From contig JACRGV010000036.1 in assembly GCA_016212215.1 (NCBI GenBank), positions 1-52,459 of the forward strand: DNA of 52,459 nucleotides, written 5' to 3'. A program made the translations under genes and the position numbers. Position 1 is the first letter of the stretch, and each line of letters opens with the position of its first letter. Under the pieces are notes generated by a model that searched no databases, was not told the DNA's origin, and was given only the letters and a program-made list of their open reading frames with translations. The DNA comes from Nitrospirota bacterium (lineage in GTDB: Bacteria > Nitrospirota > 9FT-COMBO-42-15 > HDB-SIOI813). This document shows, piece after piece, positions 8,887 to 17,096 of the stretch.

Positions 8887-9060
8887 AATAGTAAGCAGGT
8901 AGCAGGTAGCAGTAAGCAGGAGAAAGAAGTAACCCCACCCTCACCTTAATCCTCTCCCTGAGGGAGAGGAAATTCCCTCCCCTTCAAGGGGAGGGTTAGG
9001 GTGGGGATGGGGTTATTTTCGGATAAACAAGATTCATTTTTAAATAAAGGAGGATTTTTC
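8887..9060. repeat. Modular repeat between rpmI and rplT
   Basis: Begins with GTAGCAGGTAGCAGTAAGCAGG-like purine-rich short repeats directly after the rpmI stop. A G-rich palindromic core (about 8935-9015) and the terminal module GGTTATTTTCGGATAAAC follow. Here the module has ATA where other copies have ATG. A separate AAAGGAGG at 9046-9053 is used for rplT. Confidence 0.75.
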
Positions 9061-9417
9061 ATGCCACGCGCTAAAGGTGGACCAAAAACAAGAAGACGCA
9101 GAAAGAAGGTATTAAAACTTGCAAAAGGATTCTGGGGCGGGAAACACAGACTTTACAGAACTGCCACAGAGACTGTAGACAAAGGGCTTTGTTATGCTTA
9201 CCGGGACAGGAGACAGAAAAAGAGGAGTTTCAGGGCCCTCTGGATCGTCAGGATAAATGCAGCAATAAGAGAGCATGGGCTGTCCTACAGCAAGTTTATA
9301 GCAGGGCTTAAAAAGGCCGGTATTACATTGGACAGAAAGGTGCTTGCAGACCTCGCGGTAAATGACCCTGCCGGATTTGCAAAGGTCGTTCATACAGTTG
9401 TAGGGGTTGCTGCCTGA
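9061..9417 (+). CDS. rplT: 50S ribosomal protein L20
   Basis: 118 residues, normal length. L20 binds 23S rRNA early in 50S assembly, and in some bacteria it represses its own operon. The N-terminus [20 protein letters not shown] and the later [16 protein letters not shown] are diagnostic. ATG 9061 is chosen over an in-frame upstream start at 9001, because AAAGGAGG lies 7 nt before it and the 20 extra residues would be translated repeat. It ends the thrS-infC-rpmI-rplT cluster. pheST, which follows in E. coli, is not here. Confidence 0.97.
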   Translation: MPRAKGGPKTRRRRKKVLKLAKGFWGGKHRLYRTATETVDKGLCYAYRDRRQKKRSFRALWIVRINAAIREHGLSYSKFIAGLKKAGITLDRKVLADLAVNDPAGFAKVVHTVVGVAA

Positions 9418-9429
9418 GGTTCATAGAGA

Positions 9430-9520
9430 AATCCTCTCCGGCGGGGTAAGAAAACCCCGCCTATCCATTTCTATGAGGATAGATGGGACATTCTTGTCCC
9501 ACTCTTTTTCGAGCTATGTG
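9430..9520. repeat. Type I modular repeat (possible bidirectional terminator)
   Basis: A strong hairpin, GGCGGGG then TAAGAAAA then CCCCGCC (about 9440-9461), is followed by a GATAG...GGGACATTCTTGTCCCA hairpin and CTCTTTTTC. It lies between convergent rplT and the ABC permease gene and could stop transcription. The core is near-identical at six other sites in the window. Confidence 0.7.
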
Positions 9521-9568
9521 AACCTTGGTTCATGTGCGTTCGTCTGTGCGGAAATGCTGTATTCAGGT

Positions 9569-10777
9569 TTACTCATGACGCAGTGCCTCAATAATCTCCT
9601 GGTTTGCTGCCCTGTATGCAGGGTAAACACCGAAAAATATACCAACACAGGCAGAAAATAGCGTGGCAAGTGCTATATTCCAAAACTCCATAACAGGGGT
9701 CATCTGGGGTACAAATTTTGAAAGAATGAAACCGCCTGCATAGGCTAATAAGATTCCAATAGTGCCTCCAATCAGGCTGAGCACCATAGATTCAATCAGA
9801 AATTGCAGTAAGATGTCCTTCTTCGTTGCCCCAACAGCCTTTCTTATTCCAACCTCATGGGTCCTCTCCCTTACAGAGACAAGCATAATATTCATAATGC
9901 CTATACCGCCGACCACCAAAGAAATTGCCGCTATTCCTGCAAGTACTGCCGAGAGTGTCTTTAGGATTGAGGTCAGGCTTGAAAGAAGGGAACTCTGGGT
10001 AAGGATAGTAAAATCTTCTTTATTGTTATGCCGTTTCTTTAAGATTGATGCTATCTGATTCTTTGCCTCGTCTACCATTACGGCACTTCTGGCTTTAGCC
10101 CTTAATCCGAACAGTCTGTCTGTATTAAATACCCTTTCTGCTGAAGTGACCGGTATGTAAACGATGTCATCCATATCATCGGTTCCCATGAATGCACCTT
10201 TCCTCTCCATGATACCTATAACCCTGAATCCTGACCCCCCGATTTTTACAATCTCTCCGAGAGGATTCTTACTCCCGAAAAGCTCGCTTTTTATAGTGTG
10301 TCCAATGGTACAGACCCTTCTGGATGCATCTACATCATCTTTCGTAATAAATCCGCCGGAATCCACATTTAAATTGATTACTTTTATGAATGCCTCATCT
10401 GTCCCGATGACCATTACACTTCTTTCCCTTTCAATATAACGAACATCGGCTGTACCGACAATTACTGCGGATGTTTCCTCTAAAGCATAAGCATTTTTCC
10501 TGACAGCAGCGGCATCATCCATGCTCATCTTTTGTACCCCTTCCATGCCGGGATGCCCTATACCCTTAGTCTCTGTTTTACCCGGGCTGACGATGATGAG
10601 ATTAGTGCCTATTCCCATAAATTGCCCTACAAGGTATTCTCTGAAACCTGCTGTCATGGAGACAAGGAGGATAACTGACCCGACCCCGATTATAATGCCG
10701 AGCATAGTCAGAAATGAACGGAGGCTGTTTTCAAGTATTGACGCAAAGGCTACTCTAAGGAATTCTATAAATTTCAT
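9569..10777 (-). CDS. MacB-type ABC transporter permease
   Basis: 402 residues. One membrane segment near residues 20-43, a large periplasmic MacB_PCD domain (about 45-280), then three C-terminal segments with the FtsX/MacB signature ERTHEVGIRKAVGATKKDIL near residues 305-324. Such proteins are mechanotransmitters that drive export of antibiotics, toxins or peptides through an outer-membrane channel. The separate ATPase (10950-11645) and membrane-fusion protein (11668-12858) upstream complete a MacAB-like unit, all on the minus strand. No TolC gene is nearby. The ATG sits in a modular repeat end (GATTTTCAC-ATGAA). The cargo is unknown. Confidence 0.9.
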   Translation of the reverse strand: MKFIEFLRVAFASILENSLRSFLTMLGIIIGVGSVILLVSMTAGFREYLVGQFMGIGTNLIIVSPGKTETKGIGHPGMEGVQKMSMDDAAAVRKNAYALEETSAVIVGTADVRYIERERSVMVIGTDEAFIKVINLNVDSGGFITKDDVDASRRVCTIGHTIKSELFGSKNPLGEIVKIGGSGFRVIGIMERKGAFMGTDDMDDIVYIPVTSAERVFNTDRLFGLRAKARSAVMVDEAKNQIASILKKRHNNKEDFTILTQSSLLSSLTSILKTLSAVLAGIAAISLVVGGIGIMNIMLVSVRERTHEVGIRKAVGATKKDILLQFLIESMVLSLIGGTIGILLAYAGGFILSKFVPQMTPVMEFWNIALATLFSACVGIFFGVYPAYRAANQEIIEALRHE

Positions 10778-10949
10778 GTGAAAATCAACCCCATTCCCAC
10801 CCCTCCCCTTGAAGGGGAGGGAATATACTCAGTCCCCTCTCCCTCAGGGAGAGGGTTAGGGTGAGGGTGGGGTTTTCATTGCCCCTTTGTGAGCGCTCAG
10901 CTCATGCACGTTTCTTGCTTCTGACTTCTTACCTCTTGCTTCTGCTTCC
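10778..10949. repeat. Modular repeat between MacB-like permease and ATPase genes
   Basis: In gene orientation: a purine-rich (AGAAGTAAGA-like) tract after the ATPase stop, the CATGAGCTGAGCGCTCACAAAGG flank, a G-rich double hairpin core, then GATTTTCACATGAA giving the permease start. It shows the full module order of the family. Confidence 0.8.
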
Positions 10950-11645
10950 TCAAAAGGATACATCTTCTTCAATCATGCCGTCACGAATAAAAATCCTGCG
11001 TCTTGCCTCATTGGCAATCTCAGGATTGTGGGTGACCATTATAAGGGTAACACCTTCATCACTGTTAAGCCTCTTAAAGAGGTTTAGTATTTCCATCCCG
11101 TTCTTTGTGTCGAGATTACCTGTAGGTTCATCAGCTAGGACTATTGAGGGGTTATTTATTAATGCCCTTGCTATGGCTACACGCTGACATTCCCCGCCTG
11201 ACAACTCGTTTGGATGGTGATGCCAGCGTCCTTCAAGGCCCATCTTCTGCAGCATGGATAATCCCCTTTCCCTTCGATCTTTTTTGTTTATGCCGGAATA
11301 AAGTAAGGGGAGTTGTACGTTTTCGAGTGCAGTCTGACTGGGGAGAAGGTTAAACATCTGGAATACAAAACCTATCTTCTTATTCCTTATGTGGGCAAGC
11401 TCTTCATCTGAAAAATTTGAGACATCAATATCATCTAACAGGTATGTGCCCTCTGTCGGACGGTCAATACATCCTATTATATTCATTAGCGTGGACTTAC
11501 CTGAGCCGGATGGTCCTATAATAGCCATAAATTCTTTGCCGGATACATTAAGGTTTATTTTGCTTAATGCCTCTACCTTAACAGGGCCTGATCCATAAAC
11601 CTTTTTTACATCCTTAATCTGTATCATTGAGTTTCTTTCTATCAT
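10950..11645 (-). CDS. ABC transporter ATPase (LolD/MacB-type)
   Basis: 231 residues. Walker A GPSGSGKST (about 40-48), Q-loop FVFQMFNLLPSQTALENV, signature LSGGECQR, Walker B VLADEPTGNLD and MVTHNPE are all present. The text is typical of the LolD/MacB/FtsE group that works with FtsX-like permeases. It lies 22 nt after the membrane-fusion gene and before the permease gene, so it should power this MacAB-like exporter. The start could be the first ATG (11645) or the in-frame ATG six codons on (MIQIKDVKKVYG), which fits homologue length better. Neither has a strong ribosome site. Confidence 0.92.
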   Translation of the reverse strand: MIERNSMIQIKDVKKVYGSGPVKVEALSKINLNVSGKEFMAIIGPSGSGKSTLMNIIGCIDRPTEGTYLLDDIDVSNFSDEELAHIRNKKIGFVFQMFNLLPSQTALENVQLPLLYSGINKKDRRERGLSMLQKMGLEGRWHHHPNELSGGECQRVAIARALINNPSIVLADEPTGNLDTKNGMEILNLFKRLNSDEGVTLIMVTHNPEIANEARRRIFIRDGMIEEDVSF

Positions 11646-11667
11646 TTACTATTCTCTATTCACTAAT

Positions 11668-12858
11668 TCACTTCCCTTCCTCTATCATGACCTTCTTCCC
11701 ATCCTCAATACCTTCCATATCTAAGGAAGTAATCACAGGCTCTCCTTCTTTCAGGCCTTCAAGTATCTGGGTTGAGTCCCAATTTGATATGCCTGCCTTA
11801 ATATCAATCTTCCGTACTATGTTCTTTCCTATACTGTAAACAAACTTCTTTGTCTCTTTTTCAACAATAGTATTTGTGGGAATTAATAATACGTCTGTTT
11901 GTGTATGAAGGATTATCTCTCCATCTACTGAGGCGCCGACCGGTAGATGGGCCTTATCATCTTTGTTTACTGCTATTTCCACGTCAACAGTGCGGTTTTG
12001 TTCAAGGGTCTTTGATACTACAGGAGATATGAAGATTACCTTTCCCCTGAATATCTTATCCGGTGCTGTATCACTAACTATCCGTGTCGTCTGCCCCAGC
12101 CTTATCTTTGTTGCATCAACCTCATCAAACGGGACTTTTACTTTTATGACTGAGTCATCAATAACCTCACAGAAAGGCTTTAATCCCTGTGCTGCGGATA
12201 TATTCTGCTGAGAAGAGATAAGCCCCCCCTCCGTTCCTGCGTAAGATGGCAGCTCTCCAATGGTGGCATCTAAAAAGGAAATCCGGCCGTTAAATGGGGC
12301 GCGGATATTTGTCTTCTCAAGCTCTTCTTCAGTGAGTCTGATACTGAGTTTTGCCTCAGTGATAGCGTTCTTTGCTATGGCAAACGCCTTTTCAGCCGCA
12401 GAGAATTGACTTTTGACCTCATCAAATCTGGAGTCAGGGACAGCGCCCCCTTCATAAAGCTTCCGGGTTCTTTCATGGTTCTGTCGGGAAAGGTTAAACT
12501 GATCTTCCAATTCATGTAACCTTAATTCAGCAGTAGTGAGTGCAGCCTTCTGTAGTTCAAGTTTTATAGTAAGTTCAGCATCATCTAATTTAATGATTAC
12601 GTCACCCTCTTTTACGCGGTCTCCTTCCTTAAAATTTACCTTTTTGATCTTTAGAGGTAGCAGGGCCTGCAGTTTTACCCTCCTGAGGGGTTCTACAGTG
12701 CCGCTTGAAACACCTGTAATCGTCTTTTCAATTGCCCCCTTCTTTACCCTCGTTATCTTTACTTTGATAATGCCTTGCTTAGAATAATAGAAGACTACAG
12801 CCGCTATTATTACTAAAAGGATAATTACGTATATACCCCGTCTTATATAAGTCTTCAT
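11668..12858 (-). CDS. Membrane-fusion (periplasmic adaptor) protein, MacA/YknX-like
   Basis: 396 residues. An N-terminal membrane anchor (about 9-27), a barrel-sandwich half (LQALLPLKIKKVNFKEGDRV), a helical hairpin (about 95-180, Leu/Glu/Lys-rich), the return lipoyl half (TNIRAPFNGRISFL), then beta-barrel and membrane-proximal domains. It bridges the inner-membrane ABC transporter and an outer-membrane channel. First gene of the three-gene exporter. Its ATG lies inside the end of a type I modular repeat (AAGGGATTTTCGG-ATGAA), so the repeat supplies the ribosome site. Confidence 0.9.
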   Translation of the reverse strand: MKTYIRRGIYVIILLVIIAAVVFYYSKQGIIKVKITRVKKGAIEKTITGVSSGTVEPLRRVKLQALLPLKIKKVNFKEGDRVKEGDVIIKLDDAELTIKLELQKAALTTAELRLHELEDQFNLSRQNHERTRKLYEGGAVPDSRFDEVKSQFSAAEKAFAIAKNAITEAKLSIRLTEEELEKTNIRAPFNGRISFLDATIGELPSYAGTEGGLISSQQNISAAQGLKPFCEVIDDSVIKVKVPFDEVDATKIRLGQTTRIVSDTAPDKIFRGKVIFISPVVSKTLEQNRTVDVEIAVNKDDKAHLPVGASVDGEIILHTQTDVLLIPTNTIVEKETKKFVYSIGKNIVRKIDIKAGISNWDSTQILEGLKEGEPVITSLDMEGIEDGKKVMIEEGK

Positions 12859-12975
12859 CCGAAAATCCCTTCCGGCGGGGTAAGAAAACCCCGCCTATCC
12901 CTATCTACGAGGATAGGCGGGACATTCTTGTCCCACTGATTTTCATGTCCCTTTGTGAGTGCCTCGCTCATGACC
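12857..12975. repeat. Type I modular repeat upstream of the adaptor gene
   Basis: TCATCCGAAAATC flank, GGCGGGGTAAGAAAACCCCGCC hairpin, TATCC...GGATA pairing, GGCGGGACATTCTTGTCCCAC, then GATTTTCATG and the GTGAGTGCCTCGCTCATG flank. A reference-quality copy of the family, read here in reverse relative to the gene it precedes. Confidence 0.85.
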
Positions 12976-13051
12976 GGTTCATAAGGTTCCCTGTAAATTC
13001 CTCCGGACATATATTACCTGTATGATATTACACCGTCAATTATATATTTGC

Positions 13052-13080
13052 TTGATAGATTTGATTGTACTTTCTATAAT
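13052..13080 (+). promoter_or_regulatory. Sigma-70-type promoter, apparently leaderless
   Basis: TTGATA at 13052-13057, 17-nt spacer, TATAAT at 13075-13080. The expected start of transcription (about 13087) coincides with the ATG of the next gene, which has no Shine-Dalgarno sequence. Confidence 0.7.
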
Positions 13081-13086
13081 GCCATT

Positions 13087-13731
13087 ATGTATTACATGCA
13101 AAGATACCTGGTGCTTGTGATAGCCCCTATAAGTATAATGATAAGTATACTGATTGCTTTATCAACTGCACATGCAGGTCAGGCAGTCATTGTAGACCGG
13201 ATTGTAGCAACTGTTGACAGTGATGTTATAACTTACAGCGATTTAAAGATAGAGAGGACATTCAATATGACAAATGCACCGGAGAGGGAGGTACTGCAGG
13301 AGCTGATTGACAGAAGGCTGTTATTAATCGAAGCAAAGAAATTTAAGATTACAGAAACAGAAGAGGAATCGCAAAAGACACAACAAAGGTTTAATGAGAT
13401 TAAAGATATATTGGGGAAAGAAAAGTTTTCAGAAAATTTAAAGGAATACAATCTTACAGAACCGGATATTATCAAAATGTTGAAGGAAAAGTATTTAGCA
13501 GAAAAGTTTGTGAGCTTCAGGATAAATTTCTTTGTTATTATTCCTGATAATTCCATAAAGGCATATTACACTGAGCATAAAAACGATTTTATGGATACGA
13601 AATTAGAATCTGTTTATGAAGAAATCAAGTCAAGGTTATTTCAGAGCGAATCCCGCAAAAGACTTCAGGAATACATGGTTCAGATCAGGAAAAAGGCAAA
13701 GATAACCATCAATAACTCAGTGAAACAATAA
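13087..13731 (+). CDS. SurA N-terminal-like periplasmic chaperone
   Basis: 214 residues from ATG 13087. A hydrophobic signal segment (MQRYLVLVIAPISIMISILI...) ends near AHA-GQ, so the protein is exported. The mature part (VDRIVATVDSDVITYSDL) is the SurA N-domain pattern, and Arg/Lys/Glu-rich helices follow. No parvulin PPIase domain is present, so it is a short SurA relative, probably an outer-membrane-protein chaperone. ATG 13096 is an alternative start; neither has a ribosome site. A longer reading frame from TTG 13048 is unlikely because the promoter lies within it. It converges on the Memo gene with 3 nt between stops. Confidence 0.75.
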   Translation: MYYMQRYLVLVIAPISIMISILIALSTAHAGQAVIVDRIVATVDSDVITYSDLKIERTFNMTNAPEREVLQELIDRRLLLIEAKKFKITETEEESQKTQQRFNEIKDILGKEKFSENLKEYNLTEPDIIKMLKEKYLAEKFVSFRINFFVIIPDNSIKAYYTEHKNDFMDTKLESVYEEIKSRLFQSESRKRLQEYMVQIRKKAKITINNSVKQ

Positions 13732-13734
13732 TCA

Positions 13735-14538
13735 TCAACTTATTATGATTCCGGCATATCCGACTACAGAATCATAATCGCCGGTTACATCCCCTGAGTT
13801 CATGTATTTCACGAGGTTCGCCTTTTTTGCCCCAAGATTCAGGGAGGCATAGAGCATAGAAACAGCAGGTGCAAATCCACACATGGTTATGTAGCGTTCT
13901 GTTATAACTTCATGAAGACCAAGCGGGTCAAGGGACAGGATTTCCTTAATTGCCATGCTGTCCTTTTCTTTTGCTGATGCGGCTGATTCGTAGTGTGTCA
14001 TGTCAGAGCTTGCAATAATAAGGACATCTTTTCCGGCCTCCTTTATGGCCTCACTTATTGCGTTACCTATGTCTTTGCAAACTTCAAGGGTTGTACTCAT
14101 CATCGTTATGGGTACAATCTTAAACTGGTGAATAAAATGCTGGAGAAAAGGAATCTGAACCTCAAGGCTATGTTCTCCAATATGTGCGCTATAATCTTCT
14201 GAGGCATATTTTGATTTAGATATAATGTTTTCTGCGAGTTTCTCGTCTATATCCACAACACCATTGGGCATCTCCCAGCTTCCTTCCGTAAATACGGATA
14301 CAGACTTCCCCATACCGGTATGGTTTGGGCCGATTAATATAAATGTTTCAGGAAGGATAAGTCTTGAATAAACTGCACCGGCGGCTGAACCTGAGTAGAT
14401 TAATCCTGCGTGAGGCGACAGAATGCCGATGGCCCTGGTCTTCTCAATATTATCGTCTACATACTTGTTTACCTGTTCTTTCAGTTTTTCAGGTGTCCCC
14501 TGATAAAAATAACCGGCAACAGCAGGCTTTCTTAACAT
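13735..14538 (-). CDS. Memo family protein (AmmeMemoRadiSam system protein B)
   Basis: 267 residues. KPAVAGYFYQGTPEKL at the start, ILSPHAGLIYSG, LIGPNHTG and SSDMTHYE are Memo motifs; conserved His and Asp/Cys residues form a metal site related to extradiol dioxygenases. The family often occurs with AMMECR1 and a radical SAM protein, but neither is adjacent. The bacterial role is unclear, so no biochemical function is claimed. ATG 14538 is preferred over GTG 14547 because AAAGGAG is 10 nt upstream of it. Confidence 0.85.
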   Translation of the reverse strand: MLRKPAVAGYFYQGTPEKLKEQVNKYVDDNIEKTRAIGILSPHAGLIYSGSAAGAVYSRLILPETFILIGPNHTGMGKSVSVFTEGSWEMPNGVVDIDEKLAENIISKSKYASEDYSAHIGEHSLEVQIPFLQHFIHQFKIVPITMMSTTLEVCKDIGNAISEAIKEAGKDVLIIASSDMTHYESAASAKEKDSMAIKEILSLDPLGLHEVITERYITMCGFAPAVSMLYASLNLGAKKANLVKYMNSGDVTGDYDSVVGYAGIIIS

Positions 14539-14574
14539 GGTTATCACACTCCTTTCATTAGAAAAAAATACCGC

Positions 14575-14691
14575 TTCTCACCTCCCCCTTGAGGGGGGAG
14601 GCATGGTGGGGGTGAGCAAGGGGGTGGCTGCATTTCCCATAGCCCACCCTCCCCCTAACCCCCTCCCATCAAGGGAGGGGGGATAAAAGTT
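14575..14691. repeat. G-rich modular repeat downstream of RNR gene
   Basis: C-rich and G-rich palindromic runs (CCTCCCCCTTGAGGGGGGAGG; CCCCCTCCCATCAAGGGAGGGGG) fill the gap up to the RNR stop. No gene. Confidence 0.75.
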
Positions 14692-16431
14692 CTAACAATA
14701 CAACGAACTTACACAACTTAGTACCTGTTTCCTTCTGCTTCCTGTCCTGAATACTGTGACCCCCTTACAGCCAAGGCGGTAGGCAGACAAGTATGCATCC
14801 TCGATGTCATTAACTGTAGCAGTATTCGGCAGGTTAATGGTCTTTGAGACTGCATTATCTGTAAATCTCTGAAAAATCGCCTGTATCTTAATATGCCGTG
14901 CAGGAGGTATGTCGAAGGCAGTTACAAAGAGGTCTCTAATATCCTGCGGGATGGAGGAGATGTGCTGTATAGACTCTGACTTAGAGATCTCTGATAATAA
15001 TTCTTTATTATAAAATCCCTTACTCTTAGCCATCTTTTTAAAAACAGGGTTAATCTCAAAAAGTTTTACCTTATCCAGTACCTCTCTTACAAAACTTACT
15101 GCATATAACGGCTCTATACCGCTTGAACAGCCTGCAATTATGCTGATGGTTCCGGTTGGGGCTATGGTTGTTGTTGTTGCGTTTCTTTGAAGAGGGCCTC
15201 CGGCTTTATAATATATACTTTTATCAAAATTGGTAAAAGTCCCTCTTTCTTCAGCCAATCTTTTTGATTTTTCTTTTGAAACAGACTGCATAAAACTCAT
15301 AATGTCCCCTGCAATCTTTAGTGCATCTTCAGAGTTGTATGGGATACCCATCATAATTAGCATATCTGCAAATCCCATTATCCCAAGCCCTATTCGCCTG
15401 TTGGCCTTTGTGGCAGTTTCAATCAAAGGTATTGGATAATGGTTTATGTCTATTACGTTATCTAAAAAGTGTACGGCATTAGTTATTGTCTTTTCGAGCT
15501 TGTCAAAGTCTATCTTGTTCTGCCTTCTTTCTCTAATCAGCATCTTTGTGAGGTTAATGGATCCAAGGTTACACGCCTCGTAAGGATGAAGGGGTTGTTC
15601 ACCGCATGGATTAGTGGCTTCAATATCTCCAAACTGTTTTGTAGGATTCAGGCGATTGATGCGATCAATAAACAGGACACCGGGGTCACCGGTATTCCAT
15701 GCCCCCATTGCAATGTGTCTTAAAATATCTCTTGCCATGAGGCGTGTTACTGTCTTACCGGTCCTCGGATTAATCAAAGAGAATTGCTTATCCATCTCAA
15801 CTGCCTTCATAAATTTATCAGTAATGGCCACAGAGATATTGAAATTTGTAAGCTCTGAAGGGGTTTCTTTTGAGTGTATAAAATCCAATATATCCGGATG
15901 GTCAATCCTGAGTACACCCATGTTAGCCCCGCGGCGGGTGCCGCCTTGCTTTATAACCTCAGTGCCGGTATTAAAAACCTTCATGAAAGAGACAGGCCCG
16001 CTTGCAACTCCACCGGTAGAAGAGACAACATCATCCTTTGGGCGGAGTCTGCTGAAAGAAAAACCTGTCCCGCCTCCTGTCTGGTGAATGATCGCAGTAA
16101 TCTTCACAGCTTCAAAGATGGATTCGAGCGAATCCTCTACAGGGATTACAAAACATGCGGCAAGTTGACCTGACCTCTTACCTGCATTCATAAGGGTAGG
16201 AGAATTCGGCAGGAATTCAAGGTTTGCCATCATATTATAAAATACCTTTTCAGTTTTATGAACCGGGTATTTCGGATTGTATATTTTATCAGCCGCAGCA
16301 ATATGTCCGGCCACGCGGCGGAACATTCCATCCGGGGTTTCTACTATTTTACATTGAAGATTTTTCCTTAGATAACGCCTTTTCAGGATGGTTAAAGCAT
16401 TTTTGGAAAGCTTTGAGACCATAAACCTCAT
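14692..16431 (-). CDS. Adenosylcobalamin-dependent (class II) ribonucleotide reductase, short form
   Basis: 579 residues. Makes deoxyribonucleotides using a B12-derived radical, so it works with or without oxygen. The catalytic NPCGEQPL loop (Cys276, Glu278), the partner Cys93 in AACFVIP, and HQTGGGTGFSFSRLRP are clear. The C-terminus TVFRTGSRRKQVL ends in CVSSLYC, two cysteines separated by five residues, in place of the longer Cys-rich tail of many NrdJ proteins. These may be the redox relay pair. No ATP-cone is evident at the N-terminus. ATG 16431 is taken; ATG four codons in is possible. No cobalamin riboswitch or NrdR box is recognised upstream. Confidence 0.9.
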   Translation of the reverse strand: MRFMVSKLSKNALTILKRRYLRKNLQCKIVETPDGMFRRVAGHIAAADKIYNPKYPVHKTEKVFYNMMANLEFLPNSPTLMNAGKRSGQLAACFVIPVEDSLESIFEAVKITAIIHQTGGGTGFSFSRLRPKDDVVSSTGGVASGPVSFMKVFNTGTEVIKQGGTRRGANMGVLRIDHPDILDFIHSKETPSELTNFNISVAITDKFMKAVEMDKQFSLINPRTGKTVTRLMARDILRHIAMGAWNTGDPGVLFIDRINRLNPTKQFGDIEATNPCGEQPLHPYEACNLGSINLTKMLIRERRQNKIDFDKLEKTITNAVHFLDNVIDINHYPIPLIETATKANRRIGLGIMGFADMLIMMGIPYNSEDALKIAGDIMSFMQSVSKEKSKRLAEERGTFTNFDKSIYYKAGGPLQRNATTTTIAPTGTISIIAGCSSGIEPLYAVSFVREVLDKVKLFEINPVFKKMAKSKGFYNKELLSEISKSESIQHISSIPQDIRDLFVTAFDIPPARHIKIQAIFQRFTDNAVSKTINLPNTATVNDIEDAYLSAYRLGCKGVTVFRTGSRRKQVLSCVSSLYC

Positions 16432-16584
16432 ACTAACACATTAATATGTATGAAGGAAATATTTAGTCATGTAATAAGCAAAATAATTCTGAATATCGGA
16501 AATATTCAAGTTGAAGAGTTAAATGTTTATAGAAGGTGCTACTATATATATTAAGAAGAATTACAATAGGTGTAAAGACTATAA
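16432..16584. other. AT-rich intergenic region upstream of RNR, with an inverted repeat
   Basis: Holds an imperfect palindrome, GAATAT and ATATTC flanking CGGAA (16492-16508). It could be an operator for the RNR gene. Otherwise nothing recognisable. Confidence 0.4.
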
Positions 16585-16851
16585 CTATATTAGATGGTTT
16601 TTTCCGGCTCCGTTCGATTCCAATATGTGGTTAAGGCTGTGGTTCAATCTGTGGTTTCTTGATGATAGAAGATACTCAGTTCGATCACGTTCAAGGGTTA
16701 TCTTATTTTCCCGTACGAGTTTATCAATGGCAAGGAAAATTAAATTATAGGAGTCATCAAGACTGCCTTCCAACTCTGTAAAACTTATAATCCCTTTCTG
16801 TTTTACAATCGTTAGAATCTTGTCTGATGTGTTAATTACCTTAGACTCCAT
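16585..16851 (-). CDS. Small winged-helix DNA-binding protein
   Basis: 88 residues. A compact helix-turn-helix with a wing (DKILTIVKQKGIISFTELEG, then NLIFLAIDKLVRENKITLERD) covers residues 8-62 and is followed by a polar tail. Resembles small archaeal/bacterial wHTH regulators. The start is firm: AAAGGAGGTG precedes ATG by 6 nt. It lies between the RNR gene (same strand, downstream) and divergent trmI, so it may control one of them. Its target is unknown. Confidence 0.75.
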   Translation of the reverse strand: MESKVINTSDKILTIVKQKGIISFTELEGSLDDSYNLIFLAIDKLVRENKITLERDRTEYLLSSRNHRLNHSLNHILESNGAGKNHLI

Positions 16852-17059
16852 TAGACACCTCCTTTTAGAGATCTAATTCATATAGATCGCATAAGTTAAT
16901 TATTGTTTAATCGAATAGTCCCGAACCACCCCCTTAATCAGAAATTTTTATACCTAAAAGTAGCACTGCGTTAAAGTGATGTCAATTTTTTATTTTTTTT
17001 ATTTTTTATAATCGCATGGATATATTTTGCCTCCATATTTTTGCATATTCTTGATTAAT
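16852..17059. other. AT-rich divergent intergenic region
   Basis: Poly-T/poly-A tracts near 16985-17010, no gene. It must hold the promoter for the winged-helix gene; a convincing -35/-10 pair on that strand was not found. Confidence 0.4.
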
Positions 17060-17096
17060 TTGAATTCTAAGGTTCAATAGGCTATTATAGCCTATT
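17060..17096 (+). promoter_or_regulatory. trmI promoter overlapped by a perfect palindrome
   Basis: TTGAAT (17060-17065), 17-nt spacer, TATTAT (17083-17088). The -10 sits within a perfect 9-bp inverted repeat, AATAGGCTA (17076-17084) and TAGCCTATT (17088-17096), which abuts the ATG. No ribosome site exists, so the message may be leaderless and the palindrome may be an operator. Confidence 0.65.

Noticed and set aside
9001-9060. Longer rplT start at 9001
   Set aside because: The extra 20 residues are translated repeat; AAAGGAGG sits directly before ATG 9061, which matches the L20 family start.
16432-16584. Cobalamin riboswitch or NrdR boxes for the class II RNR
   Set aside because: No B12-box sequence and no paired NrdR-like sites are visible; only an unrelated short palindrome.
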